64,000 bases of DNA, from NCBI GenBank assembly GCA_943736015.1, contig OX031065.1, positions 44,316,992 to 44,380,991 on the forward strand, in the 5' to 3' direction. Position 1 is the stretch's first letter, and each line of letters starts with the position of its first letter. The position numbers were made by a program, and so were the translations under genes. This document shows positions 54,965 through 64,000 of the stretch, one piece after another. The notes below the pieces were generated by a model, which was not told where the DNA came from, did no database searches, and was given only the letters and a program-made list of their open reading frames with translations. The DNA comes from Tridacna crocea (taxonomy: Eukaryota; Mollusca; Bivalvia; Cardiida; Cardiidae).

Positions 54965-55193
54965 TAAACTCATTACCAAACGACAATATTTTAGACTTGT
55001 CCAAATTTAAAGCACTTGCAGACGACAAAATAAAAGTGACTGAAAATTTGAATTTTGTTTTGTGAAGGGTAGAAAACATTGTGGGAAAAGGAGAAAATGC
55101 TGGTTACCAGCATTTTCTCCTTTTCCCACAATGTTTTCTAAGGGCTTCTTTCTCAAGGGCGTCAAAAGTAGGGACTGTGTGGTAATAGTTTAA
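54965..55193. mobile_element. HP1 MITE, intact hairpin
   Basis: CTCATTACCAAACGACAA to GTGTGGTAATAGTTTAA. A perfect stem of more than 30 bp per arm. Confidence 0.85.
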
Positions 55194-55451
55194 AACTGTC
55201 TGCGAATGCGTGTTGGGTCGCACTCGGCGGTCTTAGGGCTGACACATGGCTTTTACTCTGATTCTTTTTTTTTCTGCTATCATCGTTTTTTTTTTAATTG
55301 CATTCTGTGACTTAATTCGATTGTGCATATCTAATTATTATTTTGTTTTCCAAAATGTAAGTTATATTGGCACTACAAAACGTGACGCTATAGTTGTATT
55401 GTTTTTTACACAACTATCCACATTGAAAATTATTCACAAACACATTTCAGT

Positions 55452-55612
55452 CATGCTCTCTGTGAAAAGGGAATTTGATATACATTTGCAAACAATATCG
55501 ACCCATGTCAGCTTTCAACATGCACAGCTCCTGCAGTCTGACATGGGTAGCAATTTTTCGCTATTTAGCAAAATTTTGCATGTCAAAGGATATTTCTACC
55601 CTCCGATTCAGT
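55452..55612 (+). repeat. J-hairpin, diverged
   Basis: CATGCTCTCTGTGAAAAGG, CGACCCATGTCAG, centre ACATGCACAGCTCCTGCAG, then CATGTCAAAGGATA. Confidence 0.6.
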
Positions 55613-55649
55613 TATTTGTTTGACCAAAATGGGTTTTATGGAACCATAT

Positions 55650-55915
55650 AATGGCCTACAATACGCAAAAAGGGACATTCGGACATTTGCGTAAATTGTC
55701 GTCTCGGATCAGCCTGCGCAATCCGCGCAGACTAATCCGAAACGGCACTTTCCGGTTTTATGTATTCTTTTGTTTTGCGCAAGTCTACTGAAGCACAAAA
55801 TCTAATGTAGTCGTAAAGTGCCGTTTCGGATTAGCCTGCGCGGACTGCGCAGGCTGATCCGAGACGACACTTTACGCAAATGTCCGATTGTCCATTTTCG
55901 CGTGTTGCTGGCCAA
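55650..55915. mobile_element. Double-hairpin element DH265, copy 3
   Basis: ATGGCCTACAATACGC, hairpin 1 (55690-55755), spacer GTTTTGCGCAAGTCTACTGA, hairpin 2 (55808-55878, nearly perfect, centre CCTGCGCGGACTGCGCAGG), end CGTGTTGCTGGCC. The best-preserved copy. Confidence 0.8.
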
Positions 55916-56070
55916 TATTTGAAATTGAATGAAATTTGAAAAAAAAAGGACGTAAAAAAATCCAACTTTATGTGTTCTTAAATTATGGCAAAACATTTTA
56001 AAATAGAAAGTTTTTTATCAATTATTTCGACTTGGAACAATTTTGTGGCGAGACTGCCCATTTCGTTTTT

Positions 56071-56300
56071 TTAACTCATTACCAAACGACAATATTTTAG
56101 GCTTGTCCAAATCAAAAGCATTTGCAGACGACAAATCAAAAGTGACTGAAATTTTGAAATTTGTTTTGTGAAGGATAGAAAACATTGCGGAAAAGAGGAG
56201 AAAATGCTGGTTACCAGCATTTTCTCCTTTTTCCACAATGTTTTCTAAAAGGCCTCTTTCTCAGGGGCGTCAAAAGTAGGGATTGTGTGGTAATGGGTTC
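56071..56300. mobile_element. HP1 MITE
   Basis: TTAACTCATTACCAAACGA to GTGTGGTAATGGGTTC. Hairpin GCTGGTTACCAGC with one bulge (GGAAAAGAGGAGAAAATG). Confidence 0.82.
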
Positions 56301-56474
56301 GCAATATCAATACGGCAATATTACCCTTCAAGACGTTAAACAGTTTCTTTTATTTGTTTTTATTTTTCTTTGTTTTATTTTTCTTTACAATTTCAGTTTG
56401 TTATAAAAAGAGACGTAAGTCCTGAATACATCACAAAAAAAAATATGTAACGGCTGAGATTCAATATTAGAAAA

Positions 56475-56511
56475 CTCAGGTTGTGCAATCTGATCTTGTG
56501 CTACACCATCC
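56475..56511. repeat. P66 half palindrome
   Basis: GTTGTGCAATCTGATCTTG and TGCTACACCATCC. Only one arm remains. Confidence 0.45.
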
Positions 56512-56943
56512 ACATAAATACATTGTACAGTGCTAATTATTTTAGGGAAAGCAGCCGCACGGCTAGTAATATACATATATAAACCAGACCAGAGCGACCA
56601 GAATATATCATTTCAGCAACGAATAACTTTTTGAAGCGGCTGAAACCAACGGCCGATTCGATTCGGTAGTTATCCTTTTATTAAGCTGTTTACAGTCGTG
56701 ATAATTTAACGATACAGTGGGCATTTTATGTCCTTGACGTATTTTATAACGTTTCTAAATAGTATCCTTTCTCGAAATAGTTGGATGGAAAAGAAGCTAC
56801 CTTTGGAACCATTACCAAGCAACCTTGTTTGCAATAATGGTACATTCACAATTTTTCTTCTCATATTTTGGACATTTACTGTTCATCAGAGGCGACCAGT
56901 CAGAAAATAAAACAGTTCTTTGCACTAAAAGCAACCCCAAATT
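56512..56943. other. No recognised gene; candidate poly(A) signal
   Basis: TTTATT at 56677-56682 reads AATAAA on the minus strand. It is the first canonical signal I find after the FoxC stop codon, about 1.2 kb downstream. Whether FoxC uses it is unknown. Confidence 0.35.
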
Positions 56944-57174
56944 TTAACTCTTTACCGAACGACAAAATTTTAGACTGGTCCAAATTGAAAGCACTTGCAG
57001 ACGACAAATTAAACATAACTGAGAAATGGAAATTTGCTTCCAGCAGGGCTAGAAGGCATTGTGGGTAAAGGAGAAAATGCAGGTTGCCGGCATTGTTCTC
57101 CTTTTCCCACAATGTTTTCAAAAGTCTTCTATCTCAGGGTCGTAAACACCGGGGATTGTTTGGAAAAGGGTTAA
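56944..57174. mobile_element. HP1 MITE
   Basis: TTAACTCTTTACCGAACGA to GTTTGGAAAAGGGTTAA. Hairpin apex GCAGGTTGCCGGC is imperfect. The right TTAA is shared with the expanded element that follows. Confidence 0.8.
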
Positions 57175-57707
57175 GGATCCAGAGGAAGAATCGTTTTTAA
57201 AACATTGGCGGGAAAAGGAGAAAATGCTGGTAACCGGCATTTTGATCCCTTTTGCCTCAAAGTTTTCCACTCTATCAAAGACAAAAAAATCCATCTTGAG
57301 CTAAGTAGGAAGAATCTTTTTTAAAACATTGTGGGAAAAAAGAGAAAATGTCGGTAACCAGCACTTTGATCCCTTTTCCCTCAATGTTTTCCACCCTATC
57401 AAAGACAAAAAAATCCATCTTGAGTTAAGTAGGAAGAATCTTTTTTAAAACATTGTGGGAAAGAGGAGAAAATGCTGGTAACCAGCATTTTCTCCTTAGA
57501 AAATGCTGGTAACCAGCATTTTCTCCTTTTTCCCTCAATATTTTCTATCCTATTAAAGGCAAAAAAAGAGAAAATCTTGAATTAAGTTGCATTGGACAAT
57601 GTTGCCAGACAACAGATCGCTTCATTTTGATACACTCTCAATTTGCCAGCTGAAACCACTCTAAATTTGAATCAACTATAATGTTTTGTTGTTTTTGAAA
57701 GGGTTAA
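57171..57707. mobile_element. Expanded HP1-like element, 124-bp unit in three copies
   Basis: Bounded by TTAA at 57171 and 57704. Three direct repeats start GGAAGAATC at 57184, 57308 and 57432, an exact 124-bp period. Each has AAAACATTG(T/G)(G/C)GGAAA, the hairpin AATGCTGGTAACC and a TATCAAAGACAAAAAA arm. In units 1 and 2 the second arm reads TTTTGATCCC instead of TTTTCTCC. In unit 3 the apex is itself doubled (57466-57528). It ends 141 bp from the FoxC stop codon and probably lies in or just beyond the 3' UTR. Confidence 0.8.
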
Positions 57708-57848
57708 GAAAAAGAAAACCCACTTCATACCTTTCAGAAATCAGTCAGTCATTCTGTAAATATACATACACACGATACAGCGACATCCATTCAACAGCTT
57801 GAATAATTTCCGTATAACATACATAAAATTTAAAAAAAAAAACACCAC

Positions 57849-59423
57849 TCAGAATTTGCCATAATCACACGCATATTGTGCAGGATTTTTAAAAGTTGAT
57901 CTAAACGCCGCCAATTGACAACTTGACGACGCGCCCGATGTCAGTGCAGGTCCTTGCGTGCCGAGTATACGCTGGGACTCGAACATGTCTCTCATAAAAG
58001 GGGAGGTGGAAGAGAAATCCGAATTATGGTGCGAGAACTCCGATGTGGGTGACATATACCAAGGGTTGGATCTGGAATAGTTCTGTCCGGTCTGTGAAGC
58101 TGAAAACATGGTTTGTATAAGTCCATTGGTTTGAGGTATGGAAACGTGATTGTTTAGATGTGCGGGTGCTGGGGTCGTGTTTGGTGGCTGGTCAGGGGTC
58201 TCCCCGTGGGGTGAGTTATCTCCGGGTGATACACTGGAACCCATGCCGCCCGTCCGTCCGGACGTGTTACCCATAGATTGAAATATTGTCTGAGCACTTA
58301 AGTTTCCTGTATATCCGTAGTTTCCTGTTCCGGCGGTAACATGAGAGTTTCTATACATATCTGAAGATCTGGAGTAACACTGTAACATGGGTGGAGAAAT
58401 TAAATGTGGTGCGGTTCGTGTACCTATATAAGAGTTAGCTGTGACGTCGGTCAAAGAATTTGTCATAAGATTGTCTACAGAGAATGTCGATATAGGTGTG
58501 TCATTGTTTACGGATTCCCCGGGTACGGGTAGGTCGTTTGGGCTACCCTGGTGCAGACGTGACCCACAATCCGACGTACCTGGCGACGTCGGACGTTCAA
58601 TTTTTGTCGACGTCAGTGTATTTAACGGTGCCGTTTTATTTGGGTTGTCGTAGGAATACTTCTCGTCACAATCTGTCTTTAAAAGATGGTCGTTCTTTTC
58701 GGAATTAGATACTTTGCTTCCTTCCAACTTTTCAAAATGCCTTTCGTCCGCTCCGCCATCTTGGTCACTTAATTTGATACCGTTTTTGTCTTCGGCATCT
58801 TCACCAGGACATAGATCTTTATCAGGTCGCTTAAAACGGCGCCGTCGACGTAGATAACTTCCGTTGTCAAACATGTTATAACTGTCCGGATGCATAGTCC
58901 AGTAAGATCCTTTTCCCGGCTTTTTGTCATCTCGTGGAACTTTTACAAAACATTCGTTTAGGGAGAGATTGTGCCTGATACTATTCTGCCAGCCTTGTTT
59001 GTTCTCTCTGTAAAAAGGGAACCGCTCCATGATAAACTGGTATATACCGTTCAGTGTCACTTTCTTGTCCGGCTGACTCTGGACCGCCATGGCTATCAGG
59101 GCGATATAGCTGTAAGGGGGCTTGACCATGTCCTTCGGGGTGTGATGTGGTGGTCCGTACGGCGAGTAGGGCGAGTGTCGAGCAACAGTATACTGGTCTG
59201 TTGCCGGACCATACATTCCCATTCCGCTCATGGTCATACTGCCGTACCCCGTATGGCGATAATAGTTGTTATCTCCGAAAAGTGAGGGCATCATGCCGAG
59301 AGCCGAGGAGTTCGTGATGCCGGATACCCCGGGAGTCATACCTGTGTACCGATGGGAAAGCCCACTATGCTGCATGTCCAGAAAATTTCCCACAAAACTC
59401 TCCTTCTCACTTTTTCCAATCAT
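57849..59423 (-). CDS. FoxC: Forkhead transcription factor FoxC (intronless)
   Basis: A 524-residue DNA-binding regulator, expected in the nucleus. FoxC proteins act in mesoderm development. The forkhead domain spans about residues 100-196: it opens [14 protein letters not shown], has recognition helix NSIRHNLSL (147-155), [16 protein letters not shown], and a basic wing 2, RRRRRFKR (192-199). The [10 protein letters not shown] lead-in, the phrase [15 protein letters not shown], an eh1-like Groucho-binding motif FSVDNLMT (314-321), [11 protein letters not shown] (near 274, like the vertebrate KIESP block) and a C-terminal RDMFESQRI...SSCQL...YACDYGKF (478-524) together favour FoxC over FoxL1, FoxF or FoxQ1. 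Start: the ATG at 59423. The frame stays open five prime to a GTG, but an in-frame TAA follows upstream with no other ATG. A second Met (residue 17, MQHSG) aligns better with vertebrate FOXC starts and could be used. No frameshift or intron. GC content and CpG are higher than in surrounding DNA. Confidence 0.96.
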   Translation of the reverse strand: MIGKSEKESFVGNFLDMQHSGLSHRYTGMTPGVSGITNSSALGMMPSLFGDNNYYRHTGYGSMTMSGMGMYGPATDQYTVARHSPYSPYGPPHHTPKDMVKPPYSYIALIAMAVQSQPDKKVTLNGIYQFIMERFPFYRENKQGWQNSIRHNLSLNECFVKVPRDDKKPGKGSYWTMHPDSYNMFDNGSYLRRRRRFKRPDKDLCPGEDAEDKNGIKLSDQDGGADERHFEKLEGSKVSNSEKNDHLLKTDCDEKYSYDNPNKTAPLNTLTSTKIERPTSPGTSDCGSRLHQGSPNDLPVPGESVNNDTPISTFSVDNLMTNSLTDVTANSYIGTRTAPHLISPPMLQCYSRSSDMYRNSHVTAGTGNYGYTGNLSAQTIFQSMGNTSGRTGGMGSSVSPGDNSPHGETPDQPPNTTPAPAHLNNHVSIPQTNGLIQTMFSASQTGQNYSRSNPWYMSPTSEFSHHNSDFSSTSPFMRDMFESQRILGTQGPALTSGASSSCQLAAFRSTFKNPAQYACDYGKF

Positions 59424-59800
59424 CACAGATAGTTTAACTGATAATCGTTACTTCTGCAATATTAGTTCCTTGTTTAGTTCCAATATCTTATATAAACGTC
59501 AAAAACAGTTTAATTGAATAAAAATGGGTTGTTCACACAACTTATCTATATATAATGGTGTATATTTAGACTTTCATACTTCTTCCTCTGTACAGACACA
59601 CAGAAAAAACATTCTTCCTTTCACCAATTTGCGCAGACAGAACCCTCCTCAGACACAAGCTCCGCCCTAACAAACTCAGCCTCCAATCATGACGCGCTGT
59701 AACCAATATTCCTCGAGAGCTCGCCCCACAAAACGAGCGGCGCTGCGTGACGTGCTGGCTTGAAATAATCGAGAATAAAGCGATGATGAGCATACAAATT
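59424..59800 (-). promoter_or_regulatory. Probable FoxC promoter region
   Basis: On the minus strand, TTTATATAAG at 59488-59497 is a TATA-like box about 65 bp before the ATG. A second TATATATA lies at 59547-59554, next to AGATAAG (59541-59547), a GATA-factor consensus. Further out are two CCAAT boxes (59683-59687, 59703-59707), a CCGCCC (59662-59667) and a GC/CpG-richer stretch to about 59770. Start of transcription is inferred, not seen. Confidence 0.5.
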
Positions 59801-60345
59801 AATTGTCAATCTCGGCTATAGGTGTCAATAGAATAAATTAAATGGGGTAAGCAGGCGAATAATAAAGCGCGCTGCCTCGGGTTATGTTTGAAATAAAGTA
59901 TATGAATTTCAAGTGACCCTCGAAATCTAAAGATCGTGGTTTTTCAATGAATTGTATCGAGTAGCCCCACTTAGATTTGTTTGTAGGAGAATTATGCTGT
60001 TGAATAAATTCGGGGTAGATTGGGTGGGCACGTTATAGGTGGTGAGCCAAGCCTTTATACCTTCATAAATATAGCAGTTAAATAATTATATCTCATACAC
60101 AATGACTGTTTATCTGTTACATACCCTCTCTCTCTCTCTCTCCTGTCAGATGTCTTATATCTGTATATCAAAACGAAACAACATCGAAATGACCAGCGAC
60201 AAAATCAATAGAAATCTTAAGATCATACATACTGACTTAGAAAAATTTTTCTTTGGTTAGAAAAGAAATAGTACAAACGGCCAGCTTACATGTCGGTAAA
60301 GTAACTTTAGAAAATTACTTGTCTATAACAATTTTGACCAGTATT
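59801..60345. other. FoxC upstream flank, no repeat recognised
   Basis: One of the longer repeat-poor stretches, with only a (CT)n at 60127-60142. It could hold regulatory DNA, but no specific element is identified. Confidence 0.35.
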
Positions 60346-60518
60346 AATTAATTTATTTATTTTTATTTATTTATTTATTTATAATTATTATTTATTTATC
60401 TTTCTGTTTATTTATTTTTTTTATTTTTTCTACTTATTTATATTTCTATTTAGTTTTCTGTTTATTTATTCATTTATTTATTTATTCATTTATCTATCTA
60501 TTTATTTATTTATTTATT

Positions 60519-60562
<44 letters not shown>

Positions 60563-60569
60563 CATCACA

Positions 60570-60616
<47 letters not shown>

Positions 60617-60627
60617 CATCACAATTA

Positions 60628-60662
<35 letters not shown>
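60346..60662 (+). repeat. (TTTA)n/(TTA)n microsatellite block
   Basis: About 180 bp of imperfect ATTT/CTTT units pass into about 130 bp of ATT units, broken twice by CATCACAATTATT. Lies about 0.9 kb upstream of the FoxC ATG. Confidence 0.88.
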
Positions 60663-60663
<1 letters not shown>

Positions 60664-60848
60664 CACATTACCTAACCTCGCTTATGTTAATTTTTGCCGG
60701 ACTTTTAATAAAACCTCGATCATTCAAACATTCGTTACTCCGAATAAACCAATTAAATAAAAAAAATATGGAATGAGAGGTGATGCCTTTCAGCATTACA
60801 ATAACGACATTTTCGGGAAGGTTTATAATTATGGAAAACGGTGATTAG

Positions 60849-60948
60849 ATGGTAGAACATCGTTTTCCCCCAACAACGTGTCTGGGCTCGAACCCCGTGA
60901 TGAGCTGTGCCAACCTATGGAACCACCCACATCACTGCCCTAGTACTG
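60849..60948 (+). mobile_element. SINE-like fragment with B box
   Basis: TAGATGGTAGAACATCG and TGGGCTCGAACCCCG resemble pol III A- and B-box regions. The body (GTGCCAACCTATGG) is not matched elsewhere. Confidence 0.4.
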
Positions 60949-60949
60949 G

Positions 60950-61178
60950 TCAACCAATTACCACACAATTCCTACTTTTGACAACCCTGAGAAAGAAGCC
61001 ATTAGAAAACATTGTGGGAAAAGGAGAAAATGCTGGTAACCAGCATTTTCTCCTTTTCCCACAATGTTTTCTACTCTTCACAAAACAAATTCAAAATTTT
61101 CAGTCACTTTTATTTTGTCGTCTGCAAATGCTTTTAATTTGGACAAGTCTAAAATCTTGTCGTTTGGTAAAAGGTTAA
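60950..61178. mobile_element. HP1 MITE, intact hairpin
   Basis: TCAACCAATTACCACACAA to GTTTGGTAAAAGGTTAA. A perfect stem. Confidence 0.86.
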
Positions 61179-61984
61179 GGAATGAAGACAATTTTATTTT
61201 TTTCATGGCGGTATAAAAAAAAAAACCTAATCACACTTTTGTATGAAACCGCTTTCATGAAAAAAAATATAATTCTCTTCATTCCTTATAATTTAAAATC
61301 ACAGACAACATATACCCTGGGAAATAACTCAAACTGCATTCTTTTTCTTTAGTTTTAAATCTAATGTTGGAGTTTCTTAAGTCCCTTTCACTAATATTTC
61401 TATGGCCCAAGAATACAATATGGAAGCAGTTTTCAGATCCCCAATACGGAAAATTAACCAATAGAACAAAACTAAATGAGCAAAGCAGCGTGTAGGACCC
61501 GCAAAAGTAACTTTCAGCAAAAGTAGTTCCGGCACAAGGTGATTTTTTTTTTCATGGTGCTATGATTTTTTTTTTCAGCCTATCAGAACTTGCCAATTTT
61601 CATGAAAACAATTGATATTGAATTATTCTATCTTATTGCCTCTTTTTTTTAATGTTGACCGTTATACTTGACTTGAATATTTCAGCGAATTCTTTTGCTG
61701 TAAGAGCTGGAAAAGATCGGCTAGATTCTTTTTTTTTTCCTTTCATACTAAGTTGATACTCGAACCTAACAAAGGCAGGCAATAAACGTCGACAAGAATA
61801 ACAAATACTAGGAAAGCCCAAAATACCCAAGGGGGGCTACATGAGCCCCAGAGTAATAAACACCGAATCATTGGGCAATGCCAATCAAACCCTGGATGTA
61901 GCTCATTTGCAGACGGGAATATTTTGGCTTTGTTAGAATTAAAACCATTTGTAAAAGATAATTCAAAATGTGGATTTAATGAAG
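61179..61984. other. No gene; HP-arm remnant
   Basis: TCATTTGCAGACGGGAATAT at about 61905-61980 resembles an HP1 inner arm. Otherwise unassigned. Confidence 0.4.
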
Positions 61985-61985
61985 G

Positions 61986-62032
<47 letters not shown>

Positions 62033-62042
62033 TATTGGGAGG

Positions 62043-62085
<43 letters not shown>

Positions 62086-62168
62086 GAGGGATGGGGAGGG
62101 ATAGATAGATAGATAGATAGATAGATAGGATAGATGGGGTGGGGATGGATGGATGGATGGATGGATGG
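61985..62168 (+). repeat. (GATA)n/(GGAT)n microsatellite block
   Basis: Three GATA arrays separated by GGGAGGGATAG and GAGGGATGGGGAGGGATAG end in (GGAT)n. About 180 bp. Confidence 0.9.
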
Positions 62169-62307
62169 ACGCGCAGACGCACGGACGCACGTTTTTTTCA
62201 GGCAAGCGCAACAGTACTGTATCATTCAAACAGAATTATTCACGGGAAAAATTCATTTAGCGCTTCATGCACAACAAAGAATCGGGGACCGTTTAATCAC
62301 TGTATTG

Positions 62308-62572
62308 ATTGATTGATTGATTGGAAGTTTATTGCCGTTTTATGCCATATCACGGCGGTTAGTGCACCTATGCTTATGTTTCCTGGCTTCCTCAAACCAG
62401 TACTGACAAAGCTTTCCTTTCAATTAACTGACTACATGTACTTTCTCACGTGCATCAGAGGTGAAAGGCGAAAATTCTTCTAAGAATGTTTGTCTTAAAC
62501 CGGGTATTGAACTTAAAACCTCCAGGTCACAAGTTAGACATGCTTATACCACTGAGATAGGCACAGTACGTA
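62308..62572 (-). mobile_element. SINE-1, full-length minus-strand copy
   Basis: On the minus strand: worn tRNA head (CTATCTCAGTGGTATAAGC, AGTTCAATACCCGG), TTCGCCTTTCACCTCTGATG, GTCAGTACTGGTTTGAGG, GCCAGGAAACATAAGC, AGGTGCACTAACCGCCGTG, then AAAACGGCAATAAACTTCC and (CAAT)4. This joins the body seen at 45404 to the tail seen at 12890 and 35885. Confidence 0.8.
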
Positions 62573-62773
62573 TTCACCACCCATTCTAAAGAACATTCTT
62601 AGTCTTATTCTTCAGAATTTTGTCGAAGTGAAAGTAATAGAACTTCTGATTGGCCAAACCATTTGGTTTGGCCAATCAGAATTTCTGTTACTTTCACAGT
62701 CAGAAAATATTGAAGAACAAGACAAAGAATGTTCTTAAGAACGTTTGGTGAATACTGGTATACACGAACCCTG
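62573..62773. mobile_element. Foldback FB200, at a SINE head
   Basis: CAGTACGTATTCACCACCC to CACGAACCCTG. The inner stem CAATCAGAATTTCTG/CAGAACTTCTGATTGG is paired. It begins directly at the head end of the SINE-1 copy. Confidence 0.74.
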
Positions 62774-63685
62774 GCGGGTCACGGTATAAAGGGTTTATAA
62801 AGGAACTTGAGAAATGTTTAGCCCTGGGTGATGATGCGATCTCGCCTGGGACTGATTATGTATGCTCTATCCGGGCCTAATTAACCTGTATATTTTCTGA
62901 CGCTGGGCCCAACAATTCCCAAATGTTACAAAATGTCTCAAATTATCGGCGGCTTCGGGGTTTTATTTATTTATACTAGAATTTATTCGCGGTTGGTTCG
63001 ATTTTTCTGTCCTTCTTTTCTTTTATTTCCTGACGTTTTTTTTTTTCTTGAATTTTCTTCTTAAAAAATCGAGATTGACTTGTCTGTATTCTATATGATA
63101 TTGTTCCGTACCAGTTTCTCTTTGAACTCCAGTAGTTCAAGAGCTGTTCTAAAACAGATCACGTGACCTATGCATATTTCAGAACATAATAATCTACATA
63201 CAATATTTTGAATGGCTATAAACTTTGTAAGGTTTTTTGTTAAATAAACGATGTTCTGTTTATAGTTTTGTCGTGTAATGTAGATAAATTTAGTCAAATT
63301 TTTGCGACGTGGAAAATTTTGAGAATTTGAAAATTTCGCAAAATTTCTGTTTGCGTATTCAAAAACAAATAAAATCAGCAAATCACGAGAGTTTTGAATT
63401 TGCAAACATTTCCCAACGTAAAATATCCGTAATCGGTAAATCGAAAATTTTTCGAGACACGTATAATATCCACGTATCATCATAATCGTTATTACTATTA
63501 ATATTATTATCAGAATGTTACATCGACAGACATGCGCAAACAAAAAGTGGAAGGCAATTGTATCCATTACATCGAAATTTTTAAAAGCTTAAAATATTCT
63601 TTTTGAGCAAATTTACAAGCATTGTCCCTCATATTCGTCTCATGATATAGGTAGTATCGAGTACTGGACTGGGTAGATCTAAGAT
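62774..63685. other. No recognised feature
   Basis: Contains a 158-codon minus-strand frame (63091-63567) of I/F/N/K-rich composition without recognised domain. Not called. Confidence 0.4.
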
Positions 63686-63714
63686 CAGGGCCCGTATTCA
63701 CCAACCATTCTTAA
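63686..63714 (+). mobile_element. FB200 left end, cut by T550
   Basis: CAGGGCCCGTATTCACC and AACCATTCTTAA are intact. The next family base (GAACATTC) is replaced by T550 sequence. The remainder would lie beyond the window. Confidence 0.75.
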
Positions 63715-64000
63715 AGGTGGGTTTTTTAGAGTTTTCACATCTCACAAAGTCATAAAATATATAAATCACTGAAATTTATATGAAAAAACGATATTCATCA
63801 TCAATAATTAAGAATCATAAAATTACCCCCCCCCAAAAAAAAATTTGATGGTATTCCCTTAAAAGACTACGTAGCCTCTCAAGCTATTTTTAGATTTCGC
63901 GCCAAAAATTTTTTAAAAAAGCATTATGGGAATTTCACGTGACTGGAGCATGACTAATGACGCTTAAATTCCATAACATAACAAACATGTAACTGTTTTC
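63711..64000 (+). mobile_element. T550 element, copy 5 (runs off the window)
   Basis: TTAAAGGTGGGTTTTTTAG start, CTACGTAGCC palindrome, TTTCGCGCCAAAAA. Truncated only by the window edge. Confidence 0.82.

Noticed and set aside
59424..59426. GTG as the first codon of FoxC
   Set aside because: Nuclear genes start at ATG; the adjacent ATG at 59423 is used instead, giving 524 residues.
8116..61178. Many short frames reading variants of GENAGNQHFLLFPQCF or MLVTSIFSFSHNVF
   Set aside because: They are translations of the HP1 hairpin; because it is palindromic, similar peptides appear on both strands. They would be artefactual proteins.
868..61178. CRISPR-like array from the regularly recurring hairpins
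   Set aside because: Spacing is irregular, repeats are transposon copies with TTAA flanks, and the genome is eukaryotic.
63091..63567. 158-codon minus-strand frame
   Set aside because: I/F/N/K-rich composition typical of AT-rich DNA, no domain, no splice or promoter context.
1..64000. A piggyBac transposase or reverse transcriptase within the window
   Set aside because: No frame shows the expected domains. All mobile elements here look non-autonomous.

Overview
The window reads as eukaryotic (metazoan) nuclear DNA, most likely from a bivalve mollusc. It is AT-rich, has almost no coding sequence and is packed with short non-autonomous transposable elements. The bivalve call rests on three things: a FoxC-type forkhead gene without introns, SINEs that end in the AGGTGCACTAACCGCCG / (CAAT)n tail known from mollusc Meta-domain SINEs, and hairpin-derived peptides that I recall, without being able to check, from zebra-mussel-like bivalve predictions. 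Species is not claimed.

Only one protein-coding gene is convincing: a FoxC transcription factor on the minus strand (57849-59423). It has a complete forkhead domain, a Groucho-type eh1 motif and the FoxC C-terminal block in a single uninterrupted frame. A TATA-like box, GATA motif, CCAAT boxes and a GC-richer stretch lie just upstream (59424-59800). A triplicated hairpin cluster lies about 140 bp beyond its stop codon. No other exon, rRNA, credible functional tRNA or CRISPR array was found.

Positions 1-57.8 kb and 60-64 kb form a gene desert of nested repeats, labelled here with window-local names. HP1/HP2/HP3 are about 45 copies of a ~225-bp, TTAA-flanked, piggyBac-like hairpin MITE whose centre is a near-perfect ~66-bp palindrome. 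T550 and T375 are longer TTAA-flanked elements. P66 is a TTAA-associated element with a 66-bp palindrome. FB200 is a ~200-bp full-length foldback with CAGGG...CCCTG ends. The J-hairpin and the double-hairpin DH265 share a TGCGCAGGC-type centre. F450, L300, M500, N330 and O345 are other multi-copy elements. At least four tRNA-derived SINE types are present, plus tandem repeats, a large composite palindrome (39155-39431) and long microsatellites near FoxC.

The elements interrupt one another, and this gives direct evidence on mechanism. An HP1 copy sits at a TTAA in a SINE tail (36177-36405). A T550 copy splits an HP1 copy with TTAA on both sides (971-1520). A SINE sits inside an HP1 copy (45404-45601). 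An FB200 copy sits inside an HP2 copy (50587-50790). Several HP copies abut and share one TTAA. No transposase or reverse transcriptase is encoded here, so the mobilising enzymes must be elsewhere. All coordinates and repeat boundaries come from reading by eye; boundaries of degenerate copies may be off by tens of bases.
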